A stretch of 64,000 bases of DNA from Janthinobacterium aquaticum (GCF_009208565.1 NZ_WFLK01000001.1:62001-126000), one strand, 5' to 3'. Positions 1 through 8,440 are shown, counted from the stretch's first letter. The notes: generated by a model from the letters alone, not told the origin. A program made the numbers and translations.

Positions 1-677
1 CGGCGCCCTGCTACTTTCTTGTCCGACACAAAGGAAGCGAGCACCTGGCCCAGCTCGGCGACCGATTCGACCACGCAGAACGCCTCGTCAAACGCATGGT
101 GGCGGTTCATGGCATTGCGCAACACGATGCATTCCAGCCCGGCCGCATTGGCCGCGCGCAGGCCGCGCGGTGAGTCTTCGACGGCCACGCAGTCGGCTGC
201 AGGCAGCCCCAGCCGCGCCAGCCCTGCCAGGTAGCCGTCGGGCGCCGGCTTGCTTTGCGCATAATGTTCGCGCGTCAGTACAAAGTCGAAATGACCGGCC
301 AGGCCGGTATGGGCATGGCTGAGCTGGAAATGCTCGGCGTAGGCGCTGGTCACTACCCCCATTGCCACCTGCGTGCGCAGTTGCGCCAGCAGCTGCGCCA
401 TGCCCGGCATGGCCAGCGCGCCGGCCTGGCGCAAACGCCGGCCAAACAGCGCGCTGCGCTCGGTGCGCAGCCGGTCGACCAGGGCCGGCGGATACCCCTG
501 GGCCAGCAGCAGATGCCAGGCGCCATAATTGTTATCGAGAAACCAGTCGAAGAACTGCTTGGGCGACAGGTCGATACCGTACGGCAGCAGCAGCTCGCGG
601 TTGCTTTCGTAGAACATCTGCTCCGTATTGACCAGCACGCCATCGTTGTCCCACAGCACGCCACGCAGGGTCTTCAT
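1..677 (-). CDS. HAD-family hydrolase (beta-phosphoglucomutase-like), 3' end outside the window
   Basis: The minus-strand frame opens at an ATG at 677 and stays open to the left edge, about 225 codons, so only the extreme C-terminus can be missing. The N-terminus carries the HAD nucleophile motif DNDGVLVNTE (D10 and D12 of the DxD pair). A later segment, SKPAPDGYLAGLARLG followed by VEDSPRG, matches HAD motifs III/IV of the phosphoglucomutase/phosphoglycolate phosphatase type. The expected activity is a phosphotransferase or phosphatase on a small sugar or organic phosphate; the substrate cannot be read. It starts 3 bases after the stop of the TSUP permease gene, so the two are probably co-transcribed. 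Confidence 0.85.
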   Translation of the reverse strand, partial: MKTLRGVLWDNDGVLVNTEQMFYESNRELLLPYGIDLSPKQFFDWFLDNNYGAWHLLLAQGYPPALVDRLRTERSALFGRRLRQAGALAMPGMAQLLAQLRTQVAMGVVTSAYAEHFQLSHAHTGLAGHFDFVLTREHYAQSKPAPDGYLAGLARLGLPAADCVAVEDSPRGLRAANAAGLECIVLRNAMNRHHAFDEAFCVVESVAELGQVLASFVSDKKVAGR

Positions 678-680
678 GGC

Positions 681-1442
681 TTACTTGAAGAAAATATCGT
701 AGGAGAGTTTCAGTATCAGCATCACCAGCAGCACCAGGAACAGCACCCGCACAAAGGCGGCGCCACGGCGCACGGCGATCCAGGTGCCAGTCAGCGCACC
801 GAGGATATTGCATACTGCCATCGGTGCGGCAATCGCGTAGACCACATGACCCGCCGGCACAAAGAAGGCCAGCGCCGCCACGTTGGTGGCGATATTGACC
901 AGCTTGGAGCAGGCCGACGCCAGGATAAAGTCAAAGCCGAACACGCGGATAAACAAAAAGATCAGAAAACTGCCCGTGCCCGGCCCGAACAGCCCGTCGT
1001 AAAAGCCGATGGCGCCGCCGATCACCACGGCCAGGATACGCTCACGTGTGCCGATGCTGCGCGACTCGCGCATCGAGCCGAAGTCTTTCTTGATAAAGGT
1101 GTAGATGGCCATGATGATAATCAGTACCAGCACCATCGGGCGCACCACCTGCTGCGGCACATAGGACACGGCGGCAGCGCCGATAAACGACATCACAAAG
1201 GCGGCAGCGACAGCCGGCAGCACCAGCATCCAGGGTACCCGCACCTTGCCGATAAACGAGCGCGCGGCAAACGTGGTACCGCAGGCCGAGGCAAACTTGT
1301 TGGTGCCCAGCAGTGAGGTGGATGCCATATTGGGCATCAGGTTGAACAGCGCCGGCAACTGGATCAGGCCGCCGCCACCGACCGCCGCATCGATCAGGCC
1401 AGCAAAGAAAGCAAACAGACAGAGAAGCGAAATGGTCAGCAT
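681..1442 (-). CDS. TSUP (TauE/SafE) family membrane permease
   Basis: 253 residues, nearly all hydrophobic, with about seven to eight membrane segments. The N-terminal motif AGLIDAAVGGGGLIQLP and the internal repeat FYDGLFGPGTGSF are the two glycine-rich half-repeats typical of the TauE/SafE/TSUP family, which exports or imports small anions such as sulfite, sulfonates or organosulfur acids across the inner membrane. The length is normal for the family. The HAD hydrolase gene follows after 3 bases, and a LysR regulator is divergent upstream, which suggests ligand-controlled expression of a permease-hydrolase pair. The substrate is unknown. Confidence 0.88.
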   Translation of the reverse strand: MLTISLLCLFAFFAGLIDAAVGGGGLIQLPALFNLMPNMASTSLLGTNKFASACGTTFAARSFIGKVRVPWMLVLPAVAAAFVMSFIGAAAVSYVPQQVVRPMVLVLIIIMAIYTFIKKDFGSMRESRSIGTRERILAVVIGGAIGFYDGLFGPGTGSFLIFLFIRVFGFDFILASACSKLVNIATNVAALAFFVPAGHVVYAIAAPMAVCNILGALTGTWIAVRRGAAFVRVLFLVLLVMLILKLSYDIFFK

Positions 1443-1510
1443 GGCAGCACACTAAAAGAAGGAAGGTGGCCAGTATAGAGCGCCAACATTTTTATGGATG
1501 CAACGCCATC

Positions 1511-1525
1511 TTGCGCAAAACGCAA
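1511..1525. promoter_or_regulatory. Candidate LysR-type operator (T-N11-A dyad)
   Basis: TTGCG and CGCAA form a perfect 5-5 dyad with a 5-base spacer. The inner bases give T-N11-A, the consensus shape for LysR regulators. It lies between the TSUP gene (start 1442) and the LysR gene (start 1592), as expected for a shared autoregulatory operator. Assignment rests on shape and position only. Confidence 0.45.
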
Positions 1526-1591
1526 TCATTCGTAACGCTTGACGAAATGCCGCGCCATGCGCTTTACTGGTGCTTTAGCCGGGAGAGGTGC

Positions 1592-2521
1592 ATGTCCTTG
1601 AAACTGATGTGGGAAATCCGCGCTTTTTGCACGGTGGTGGAAAAGCGCAGTTTCGTGCATGCGGCGCGCATGCTGGGCAGATCGCCCTCGGCCGTCACGC
1701 GTGCCATCCAGTTCCTGGAAGAAGCGATCGGCGCCGAGCTGATTCTGCGCACGCAAAAGCAGTTCACATTGACGACTGCCGGCGAAACCTACTACGCCTC
1801 GGCCAAGCATCTGCTGGAAACCCAGGCCGAAGCGGAAGATCAGTTGGCGCAACTGAGCAACTCGCCGCAGGGCTGGGTGCGCATCTCGGCACCGGAAATC
1901 CTGTCGCTGGGCTTTTTGCCCCGTGTGGTGGCGCAGTTCTCGCGCGATTACCCCAAGGTGTCGGTCGACATCCACTTTTCGGACAAGTCGATCGATCCGA
2001 TCCAGGAAAAGCTCGACTTCGCCATCCGCGGCGCTTTCCCCCAGTCGAGTGAGCTGATCGGCTATCCGCTATGGAACTACCGCCGCTATATGTACGCCTC
2101 GCCCGACTATATCGCGCGCATGGGCGCACCCGACGAACCGGAGGAGCTGGCCGGCCACGACGTGATCATCCACTCGGCCCCGCGCATCCTGCGCGACTGG
2201 CATTTTGTTTCGGCCACGCGCAACGTGCGCTACCAGGCCGAGCCGCGCTTTCGCTTCACCTCCGGCATCGCCACCTTCCAGGCCGCACTGGAAGGCGCCG
2301 GCATCGTGCGCCTGGCCAGCTGGCTGGCCGAACCGGCGGTGGCTACCGGCGCCTTGCAACGCGTCTGCCCCGCCTACCGGCTTACTTCGTCAAAGGAGCA
2401 AGACCCCAGCATGCACGCCGTATACGGCACCTCGCGCATGGCCAAGGGGGCCAGGCTGTTTCTTGAGTATGTGAGGAATAAAGGCCTGGAGATACCGGAT
2501 GAGCGGGAGCCGGCAATCTGA
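1592..2521 (+). CDS. LysR-family transcriptional regulator
   Basis: 309 residues from the ATG at 1592, chosen because GGGAGAGG lies just upstream (1581-1588) and the helix-turn-helix begins immediately after; the frame is open further upstream but that part is not LysR-like. Residues 1-60 form the winged HTH (FVHAARMLGRSPSAVTRAI, then the wing LTTAGETYY), followed by the linker helix and a LysR substrate-binding domain of the CrgA/DmlR-like subgroup (SNSPQGWVRISAPE). It is divergent from the TSUP/HAD pair with a LysR-type dyad between them, so it probably controls that pair and itself. The effector is unknown. Confidence 0.9.
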   Translation: MSLKLMWEIRAFCTVVEKRSFVHAARMLGRSPSAVTRAIQFLEEAIGAELILRTQKQFTLTTAGETYYASAKHLLETQAEAEDQLAQLSNSPQGWVRISAPEILSLGFLPRVVAQFSRDYPKVSVDIHFSDKSIDPIQEKLDFAIRGAFPQSSELIGYPLWNYRRYMYASPDYIARMGAPDEPEELAGHDVIIHSAPRILRDWHFVSATRNVRYQAEPRFRFTSGIATFQAALEGAGIVRLASWLAEPAVATGALQRVCPAYRLTSSKEQDPSMHAVYGTSRMAKGARLFLEYVRNKGLEIPDEREPAI

Positions 2522-2532
2522 CGTTTCGATGG

Positions 2533-4956
2533 TCAGCGCTCGTGCCAGTAACGCGGCCGGCTTTGGCGATATGCCTGAATCTGGACTGTTTCCCCGAAGG
2601 CCAGCGTCACGGCACCTTCGGTATCGGTTCGCATGCGCTGTATGCCCATCTGCCCATAACGCTCAAACACCTCGGCCTTCGGATGCCGATAACGGTTGCG
2701 GTGCCCGACCTGAAAGATCGCCACAGATGGTTCGACCGCCTTGAGGAAACCTTGCGTCGACGAAGTGCCGCTGCCATGGTGCGGGGCCAGCAGCACATCG
2801 GCCTTGAGGTTGGCGCCATGCTGCACCACCAGTTGCGCCTCCTGCTGCGCTTCGATATCGCCGGCCAGCAAAATGGCATGCCGGCCGCTGGTAATTTTGA
2901 CCGTGCAGCTGCGGGCGTTTGGTTTGACATGGAGATTGTCGTAACTGTCGGCCTGCGGATGCAGCATCTCGAACTGTACACCGTCCCAGTTCCAGCGCTG
3001 GCCGGCGCTGCAGCGCCAGTGCACCCTGCCCTGGCTGCGGCGCAGGGCTAGCACGGGATGGCCCGATGGCAGCGACGAGGCCAGCCACCCCACCTCGACC
3101 TGCTCCAGCAGCGACAGCGCGCCGCCCACATGGTCGGTATCGCTGTGCGAGATGATCACGCCGTCGAGCCGGTCGATACCGCGCGCACGCAGGTACGGCA
3201 CGATCACGCGGCTGGCGCCGTCCGAGTCGGGACTGTAGGCAGGCCCTGTGTCGTACAGCAGCCGGTGGCGATGGGTTTCAACCAGCAACGCCATGCCCTG
3301 GCCCACATCAAAGGCGGTCACCCACAAACGCCCCGGCGCAGGACTGGCCGGCAAGGCAGCCAGCAAGGGCAGCCAGCCCAGCATGCCGGCCCAGCGCTGT
3401 GGCCAGCCGCGCGGCGCCAGCAGCCATAGCGTGCCGAAAGCCGCCCAGCAAAAGCTCCACCACGGCGGCGCCGGTGCGCTCCAGACGGCAAAGCGGCGCG
3501 CGCCAAACCACTCGAGCACCTGCGCCAGCATGGCTACCAGCGCATGGGCAGCCCATAACAGCCCATCCGACAAGGGCGCCGGCAGCAGGCTGCCCACCAG
3601 CGCCATTGGCGTTACCAGCAGGCTGATAAGGGGAATAGCCAGCGCATTGGCCACCGGACTGACCAGCGACACCTGCGAAAACAGCAGGACCGTCAGCGGC
3701 ACCAGCCCCACCGTCACCACATATTGCGTATGCGCGCCCAGCGCCAGTTGGTGCATCAGACTGGCGCGGGCGCCGCCGGCCTGCAGCATGGCAGACACGC
3801 GCCCCACCGTTGCATACAGTATGGTCGCCACCGCGCCAAACGACAGCCAGAAGCCGGGCCACAGCACGGCCCACGGGTCAAACAGCAGCACCGTCAATAG
3901 CGCCAGACACAGCACATGCGTGACGCTGGCCAGGCGCCCCAGCCACAAGGCCAGCGCCACCACGCACAGCATATACAGCGTGCGCTGGGCCGGCACGCCA
4001 AAGCCGGCCAGCAGCACATACAGCAATGCCGCCGCCACGCCCGCCAGCGCCGCCACTTTCTGCGCCGGCAGCAGCAAAGGCAATTGCCACTGCGTGAAAA
4101 ACGAACGCCGCCACAGCGCGCCCGCGGCCAGCGCAAACAGGCCGGCAATCATGGTGATATGCAAACCCGAGATCGAAATCAGGTGGCTGACGCCTGTGCG
4201 GTTGAACACCTGCCAGTCCGACTGGTCGATCGCGCGCTGGTCACCGACCACCAGCGCCACGATCACGCCCGCATACTCGCGCCCGGCCAGACTGCGCAAT
4301 ATGCGCGCGCGCAGCCATGCCCGCGCCGCCTCCACCGTATTGGAAAAACCGGGTACGAACGCATCGAGCCGCCGGTTCGGCGTGTCGGCACGCGGCTCGG
4401 GACGCACATAGCCGGTAGCGCGCACGCCCTGTTCGAGCAGCCAGACTTCATAGTCAAAGCCCATCGGATTGGCATTGCCGTGCGGGCGCTGCAGGCGCAC
4501 CGTCAGCCGCCAGCGCTCGCCCGGCTGCACGTCGCCGACCACCGCGCTGGCCTCGCCACGAAAGCCGCTATACCAGGACAGTGCCACCAGCGGCGGCACG
4601 CTGGCACTTGAGGAATGCTCCACCGCAAAATTGAAACGCACGCCCTGCTCGAAGCGGTACGGCAGGCTGGCAATCGTGCCGGTGACCACAATATCGCGCC
4701 CCTCGTCTGCCAGCGCCAGTTGCGGCGCCATGGCTGCCTGTGCTAGGCAGGCGGCCCAGCAAAAACCCAGTCCTGCCCCTAACATGGCGGCGATTGCGCC
4801 CTGCAGCACCGGATGATAGCGGCGCAGCAGTCCTGCTGCGGCCAGCGCCAGCACCAGTACCAGCAAAACCAGCCATGTGCCTGGCATCTCAGGCAACTGC
4901 GCCTGCGTCTGCAGCAGACAGGTGCCGGCAACAAAACCAAGGATGCACAGGCGCAT
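2533..4956 (-). CDS. comEC: ComEC/Rec2 family DNA-uptake channel protein
   Basis: 807 residues from the ATG at 4956; the frame extends to a TTG at 5100, but MRLCILGFVAG starts the first membrane helix as in other proteobacterial ComEC proteins. An N-terminal DUF4131 region with hydrophobic helices is followed by the polytopic Competence domain (GVSHLISISGLHITMIAG is its signature) and a C-terminal metallo-beta-lactamase-like domain with HSDTDHVGG near residue 605 and APHHGS further on. ComEC forms the inner-membrane channel for single-stranded DNA in natural transformation; the C-terminal domain is thought to degrade the non-transported strand. It stands alone, with no comEA next to it. Confidence 0.92.
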   Translation of the reverse strand: MRLCILGFVAGTCLLQTQAQLPEMPGTWLVLLVLVLALAAAGLLRRYHPVLQGAIAAMLGAGLGFCWAACLAQAAMAPQLALADEGRDIVVTGTIASLPYRFEQGVRFNFAVEHSSSASVPPLVALSWYSGFRGEASAVVGDVQPGERWRLTVRLQRPHGNANPMGFDYEVWLLEQGVRATGYVRPEPRADTPNRRLDAFVPGFSNTVEAARAWLRARILRSLAGREYAGVIVALVVGDQRAIDQSDWQVFNRTGVSHLISISGLHITMIAGLFALAAGALWRRSFFTQWQLPLLLPAQKVAALAGVAAALLYVLLAGFGVPAQRTLYMLCVVALALWLGRLASVTHVLCLALLTVLLFDPWAVLWPGFWLSFGAVATILYATVGRVSAMLQAGGARASLMHQLALGAHTQYVVTVGLVPLTVLLFSQVSLVSPVANALAIPLISLLVTPMALVGSLLPAPLSDGLLWAAHALVAMLAQVLEWFGARRFAVWSAPAPPWWSFCWAAFGTLWLLAPRGWPQRWAGMLGWLPLLAALPASPAPGRLWVTAFDVGQGMALLVETHRHRLLYDTGPAYSPDSDGASRVIVPYLRARGIDRLDGVIISHSDTDHVGGALSLLEQVEVGWLASSLPSGHPVLALRRSQGRVHWRCSAGQRWNWDGVQFEMLHPQADSYDNLHVKPNARSCTVKITSGRHAILLAGDIEAQQEAQLVVQHGANLKADVLLAPHHGSGTSSTQGFLKAVEPSVAIFQVGHRNRYRHPKAEVFERYGQMGIQRMRTDTEGAVTLAFGETVQIQAYRQSRPRYWHER

Positions 4957-5193
4957 GGCGGTAGCTGACAGGTGTGGGAGCCAGTCAATATAGCTGGCGA
5001 TAGTGCGGCCTGCGCGTCGAAGCGACGGAACATTGACGCAACACACAAGCCACGCGCGCGATACAAAAGCAATTGTGAAATCGTAAAAAGTAAAATACAA
5101 TTAACGGCTCAACCGTATCAACCCTCTTTCCTGAATCGAGAACGACGTGCCTGTTTCTTTCTACTAATTCGCCAACGAACTTCGCTCGAGCGC

Positions 5194-5235
5194 GATTTCG
5201 CCTTGCCGCAGCCATGCCTGCGTGGTGGTGAAATC
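5194..5235 (+). other. Extended imperfect hairpin in the leader of the RNA-ligase operon
   Basis: Nine outer pairs (GATTTCGCC with GGTGAAATC, one G-U), a 4x4 internal loop, then five inner pairs (CGCAG with CTGCG) closing a six-base loop. It has no following T-run, so it is not an intrinsic terminator. It is a candidate structured RNA element; function unknown. Confidence 0.35.
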
Positions 5236-5301
5236 ACTAGTGGAAAGCAGACGCCGTGCAGCATCGCGAGTCACTCTTGCGACGCTGCCCTTCTCTGTCC
5301 C

Positions 5302-5315
5302 TGCCGTTAACGGCA
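5302..5315. promoter_or_regulatory. Perfect 14-base palindrome, candidate operator
   Basis: TGCCGTTAACGGCA is fully self-complementary and lies about 62 bases before the RNA ligase start codon. Such a dyad suits a dimeric repressor or activator site. No regulator gene is adjacent, and no known consensus was recognised. Confidence 0.3.
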
Positions 5316-5376
5316 CCTGCATGACCCTTTTCGATGCTGTCGTTGGCAATCCCTGATTTTGTTTTTGGAGATTGCA

Positions 5377-6270
5377 ATGAATACCCTTATACACGGCCAG
5401 GATATTCCTGCGCTGTTGAAATACCCACGCACGCCGCACCTGGAAGGCTCGCGCCTGCAGGATGGCGACGAAGGCCACGAGCATGTGCCGTATGCGCGCC
5501 TGGCCGGCCGCCATATCGTGATCGAGGAAAAGCTCGATGGTGGCAATAGCGGCGTGTCCTTCAACCATGGCGGCGAGCAGCTGCTGCAGTCGCGTGGCCA
5601 CTATCTGGCCGGCGGCGGGCGCGAGCGCCAGTTCAATCTGTTCAAACGCTGGGCCAGCGCCCACGAAGGCGCACTGCTGGAAAAACTCGAGGACCGCTAC
5701 GTCATGTACGGCGAATGGCTGCACAAGAAGCACTCGGTGTTTTACGACGCGCTACCGCACTATTTTGCCGAGTTCGACATCTGGGATCGCTCGAAAGAAG
5801 CGTTTCTGTCGACGCCAGCCAGAAGCGCACTGCTGGCCGGTGCGCCGGTACTGGCCGTGCCGGTGCTGTACCAGGGCATCGCACCGCGCACGCTGCGCGA
5901 GTTCAGGGAGCTGGTCAGTTGCGCAGCGCGTGGCAAGGCCGGCAGGCAGGACTGGCTGCCGCCATCGCTGGCCAAGTCTCGCGCCTGGCGCACGCGCTTC
6001 GAGCAGGTGATCGCCGCAGAAGGTCTCGATCTGGATAGAGCCTGGCAGCAGTGCGACAAGAGCGACCTCACCGAAGGCTTGTATATCAAGGTCGAAGAAA
6101 ACGGCCGCACCATCGAGCGCTACAAATGGGTGCGCGCCGATTTCGTGCAGGCCATCCTGGAGTCGGCCCGCCATCACGCCGACCAGCCCTTCGTTCCGAA
6201 TCAACTGCGTCCAGGCGTCGATATCTATGCGCCGGTGCTGACGCACACCTGGCAGGAAAGTACAGCATGA
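5377..6270 (+). CDS. ATP-dependent RNA ligase (T4 Rnl2/nucleotidyltransferase superfamily)
   Basis: 297 residues; the ATG at 5377 has GGAG eight bases upstream. The motif EEKLDGGNSG (K52) is nucleotidyltransferase motif I, KxDGxN, where the lysine takes AMP from ATP. Further on, EGLYIKVE corresponds to motif IV and YKWVRADF to motif V. The protein should seal RNA with 3'-OH and 5'-PO4 ends; DNA as a substrate cannot be excluded. The size fits a compact ligase core with a short C-terminal region. Its stop codon overlaps the ATG of the HD-Pnk gene (ATGA), so the sealing and end-healing enzymes are made together. This matches the arrangement known for HD-Pnk family proteins, which are often encoded beside a putative ATP-dependent polynucleotide ligase. 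Confidence 0.88.
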   Translation: MNTLIHGQDIPALLKYPRTPHLEGSRLQDGDEGHEHVPYARLAGRHIVIEEKLDGGNSGVSFNHGGEQLLQSRGHYLAGGGRERQFNLFKRWASAHEGALLEKLEDRYVMYGEWLHKKHSVFYDALPHYFAEFDIWDRSKEAFLSTPARSALLAGAPVLAVPVLYQGIAPRTLREFRELVSCAARGKAGRQDWLPPSLAKSRAWRTRFEQVIAAEGLDLDRAWQQCDKSDLTEGLYIKVEENGRTIERYKWVRADFVQAILESARHHADQPFVPNQLRPGVDIYAPVLTHTWQESTA

Positions 6271-7400
6271 ACATGAAAACCCTGGCCGCCCTGGTGCCAT
6301 TACCAGGGGCGCAAGCCGATTATCAGGCATGCCTGCTGGCATTCCCGGTGCTCGAACGGGCAAAAACCACGCCTCAGGAGCCGCGCTACCATGGCGAGGG
6401 CGATGTCTGGACGCATACCATGATGGTCTGCGATGAAATGGTCAAGCTGGCCGATTACGCCAGCGCCAGCGAGGAGCAGCGCTTTATCCTGTTTTTCGCG
6501 GCGCTGCTGCATGACGTCTCCAAGGCCGACACCACCGTGATCGATCCTTATACCGGCCATATCGGCCAGCCCGGGCACTCCAAGCGCGGCGCAGTCGATG
6601 CGCGCGTGCTGCTGTGGCGCGCCGGCGTGCCGTTCGCGCTGCGCGAGGCGATCTGCCGGCTGATCAAGGTACACCAGGTGCCGTTTTTTGCTGTGTCGTC
6701 GGCCACGCTGGACGCCACACGCCTGGTGCACAAGCTGAGTTGGGAGCTCGATATCCGCCTGCTTGCCGCGCTGGCCGAAGCCGATATGCGCGGCAGGATC
6801 TGCGCCGACCAGGCTTCCGTGCTCGATAACGTGGAGCTGTTTCGCGAGCTGGCGCGCGAAGAACAGTGCTACGGCCAGCCACGCGCCTATGTCGATGCGC
6901 ATACCCGCCTGGAATACGCGCGCCATGCCAAAGGCCACCCCGACTATCCGCTGTATGCGCCGCAAGGCTCAAAAGTGGTGCTGATGAGCGGCCTGCCGGC
7001 ATCGGGCAAGAACACCTGGGTCGCGCGCGAATACCCGACGCTGCCGGTGGTGTCCTTCGACGATGCGAAAGCCACGCTAAAGCTCAGGCACGGGGAAAAC
7101 GACGGCGCCGCTGCCCACTACACGGTGGAGCGCGCAAAGGAACTGCTGCGCGCAAAAGCGCCGTTTGTGTGGAACGCCACCAATATCAACCCGGAACTGC
7201 GCGACAAGGCGCTCGACCTGCTGTACCGCTACGATGCCGAAGTCAACATCATCTATCTCGAAGCGTCGTTCAAGGAGCTGCGCCGGCGCAATGGCGCACG
7301 CGATACAACCCTGAACCAGGCGTCGCTAGAACGCATGCTGCACCGCTGGGACGTGCCGGTGCCAGCCGAGGCGCATGAGGTGCAGTACAACGTCGATTAG
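6267..7400 (+). CDS. HD-Pnk: fused HD phosphoesterase and polynucleotide 5'-kinase (RNA end healing)
   Basis: 377 residues from the ATG at 6267, which overlaps the ligase stop. Residues about 40-180 form an HD domain: H50, the H82-D83 doublet in LLHDVSK, H104, H136 and D173 are the likely metal ligands. Residues about 235-377 form a P-loop kinase, with SGLPASGKNT (K248) as Walker A, SFDD at 263-266 and an NATN/R312 segment like polynucleotide kinases. The characterised relative, HD-Pnk of Runella slithyformis, removes 2',3'-cyclic or 3' phosphates with the HD half and phosphorylates 5'-OH ends with the kinase half, making ends ready for a ligase. With the adjacent ligase this gives a complete RNA (possibly DNA) break-repair pathway. 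Function here is inferred from domain order and motifs. Confidence 0.87.
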   Translation: MNMKTLAALVPLPGAQADYQACLLAFPVLERAKTTPQEPRYHGEGDVWTHTMMVCDEMVKLADYASASEEQRFILFFAALLHDVSKADTTVIDPYTGHIGQPGHSKRGAVDARVLLWRAGVPFALREAICRLIKVHQVPFFAVSSATLDATRLVHKLSWELDIRLLAALAEADMRGRICADQASVLDNVELFRELAREEQCYGQPRAYVDAHTRLEYARHAKGHPDYPLYAPQGSKVVLMSGLPASGKNTWVAREYPTLPVVSFDDAKATLKLRHGENDGAAAHYTVERAKELLRAKAPFVWNATNINPELRDKALDLLYRYDAEVNIIYLEASFKELRRRNGARDTTLNQASLERMLHRWDVPVPAEAHEVQYNVD

Positions 7401-7414
7401 TCACGCTGGCGCCG

Positions 7415-8320
7415 TCAGCGGTGCCCGACCATGCGGCACTCGGCTGCCAGCGCCAGCAAATTGGGATCGCGCTCGCGGCTGTCAAGCATCAGTAGCGTAA
7501 TCAACTGCTGCGCGCGATAGCGGCTGGCCAGCGGTATCAGTTCGATGCGGCTGCTGAAGGCGCGCACGCGTCCCGGCAGCAGGCTGTAGCCGATGCCGCC
7601 GCTGACCAGGTTAATCAGCGAGAAAATATCGCCGACCTGCATCGCGGTGGCGGGCGCAAACCCGGCCAGGGCAAATGCATGGTTGAAGCTCTCGGAGGTC
7701 ACAAAACCGTCGCCCAACGTGACAAAGCGTTCGTCGCGCAGGCGCTGCAGGTCGAGCGCCGTTTCGCCGCTGTACGGCGAGCCGGTGGGTGCAGCCAGGA
7801 ATACCTCGTCGTGAAACAGCGGCACCGACACCAGCGGTCCGCCCGGAAGTGCATCCTGCACGCCGATCACGATGGCGTCGAGACGGCCGTCGTTCAACAG
7901 CTGCAGCAGCTCGCGGTTCGAGCCCAGTGTCAGGTCGATATCGAGGCCGGGCTTTCTCAGCTTCAGGCCGATTACCAGTTGCGGGATGCAGTCGAGCGTC
8001 AGCGAATAGAGCGAGCCGATTTTCAGGCGCACCGGATTGATGCCCGACATTTCACGCACCTTGCGCACGCCCTCCTCGCATTCGGCCAGCGCGCGGCGCG
8101 CCGATTCGGCAAACGTGTAGGCCGCATGCAGCGGGATCAGATTGCGCCCGTCGCGCTTGAACAGCGGACAGCGCAGGCCCTGCTCCAGCGAGTGCAGCGC
8201 GCGGTGCACGCTGACGGTGCTCTGGCCCAGCGCTTCGGCCACGCGCGCCATGTTGTTGAGTTCCATAAAGCTCAGGAACACGGTCAGTTTTTTCAGCGTG
8301 ATGTCTTCATCAATGGCCAT
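7415..8320 (-). CDS. mdcR: LysR-family regulator of malonate catabolism (MdcR)
   Basis: 301 residues. An N-terminal winged HTH (NNMARVAEALGQSTVSVHRALHSLEQ) is followed by a LysR effector domain. It is divergent from mdcA across a 120-base intergenic region, the usual position of mdcR in malonate decarboxylase loci, where the protein senses malonate and activates the operon. The name rests on position plus family. Its 3' end lies only 14 bases from the convergent HD-Pnk gene, with no visible terminator between them. Confidence 0.85.
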   Translation of the reverse strand: MAIDEDITLKKLTVFLSFMELNNMARVAEALGQSTVSVHRALHSLEQGLRCPLFKRDGRNLIPLHAAYTFAESARRALAECEEGVRKVREMSGINPVRLKIGSLYSLTLDCIPQLVIGLKLRKPGLDIDLTLGSNRELLQLLNDGRLDAIVIGVQDALPGGPLVSVPLFHDEVFLAAPTGSPYSGETALDLQRLRDERFVTLGDGFVTSESFNHAFALAGFAPATAMQVGDIFSLINLVSGGIGYSLLPGRVRAFSSRIELIPLASRYRAQQLITLLMLDSRERDPNLLALAAECRMVGHR

Positions 8321-8342
8321 TGTGGCGTCCGGTTAAAGCTGG

Positions 8343-8365
8343 TTCATTAACTTCACAGTAATGAA
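8343..8365. promoter_or_regulatory. Candidate MdcR operator between mdcR and mdcA
   Basis: TTCATTA and TAATGAA form a perfect 7-base inverted repeat with a 9-base spacer. It is centred about 34 bases upstream of the mdcR start and 87 bases upstream of mdcA, which suits activation of mdcA and autoregulation of mdcR by one LysR-type protein. Binding is inferred. Confidence 0.5.
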
Positions 8366-8440
8366 TATACCATCAGCTTGATTGTACGGCGCACTAAAGC
8401 GGCCTATCGTGAGCTTACGACGAATTTTCCGGGAGTTCCG

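Larger units (their letters stand above)
4957..5376. other. 420-base gene-free leader between comEC and the RNA-repair operon
   Basis: No convincing gene is visible. The first part, around 5060-5105, is AT-rich and probably holds the divergent promoters. Three dyads stand out: the 10-base palindrome CGCTCGAGCG at 5183-5192, an extended hairpin at 5194-5235 and a perfect 14-base palindrome at 5302-5315. A short pyrimidine-rich stretch lies at about 5120-5160. The region is long for a simple promoter in this compact genome, so it may encode a structured leader RNA or a regulator-binding region for the ligase/HD-Pnk operon. Confidence 0.5.

Noticed and set aside
45..234. Short plus-strand frames at the left edge
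   Set aside because: They lie opposite the HAD hydrolase gene, which has clear motifs on the minus strand.
4957..5100. 48-codon N-terminal extension of ComEC to a TTG at 5100
   Set aside because: The extension has no ComEC similarity that I recognise and would place a polar segment before the first helix; the ATG at 4956 is preferred.
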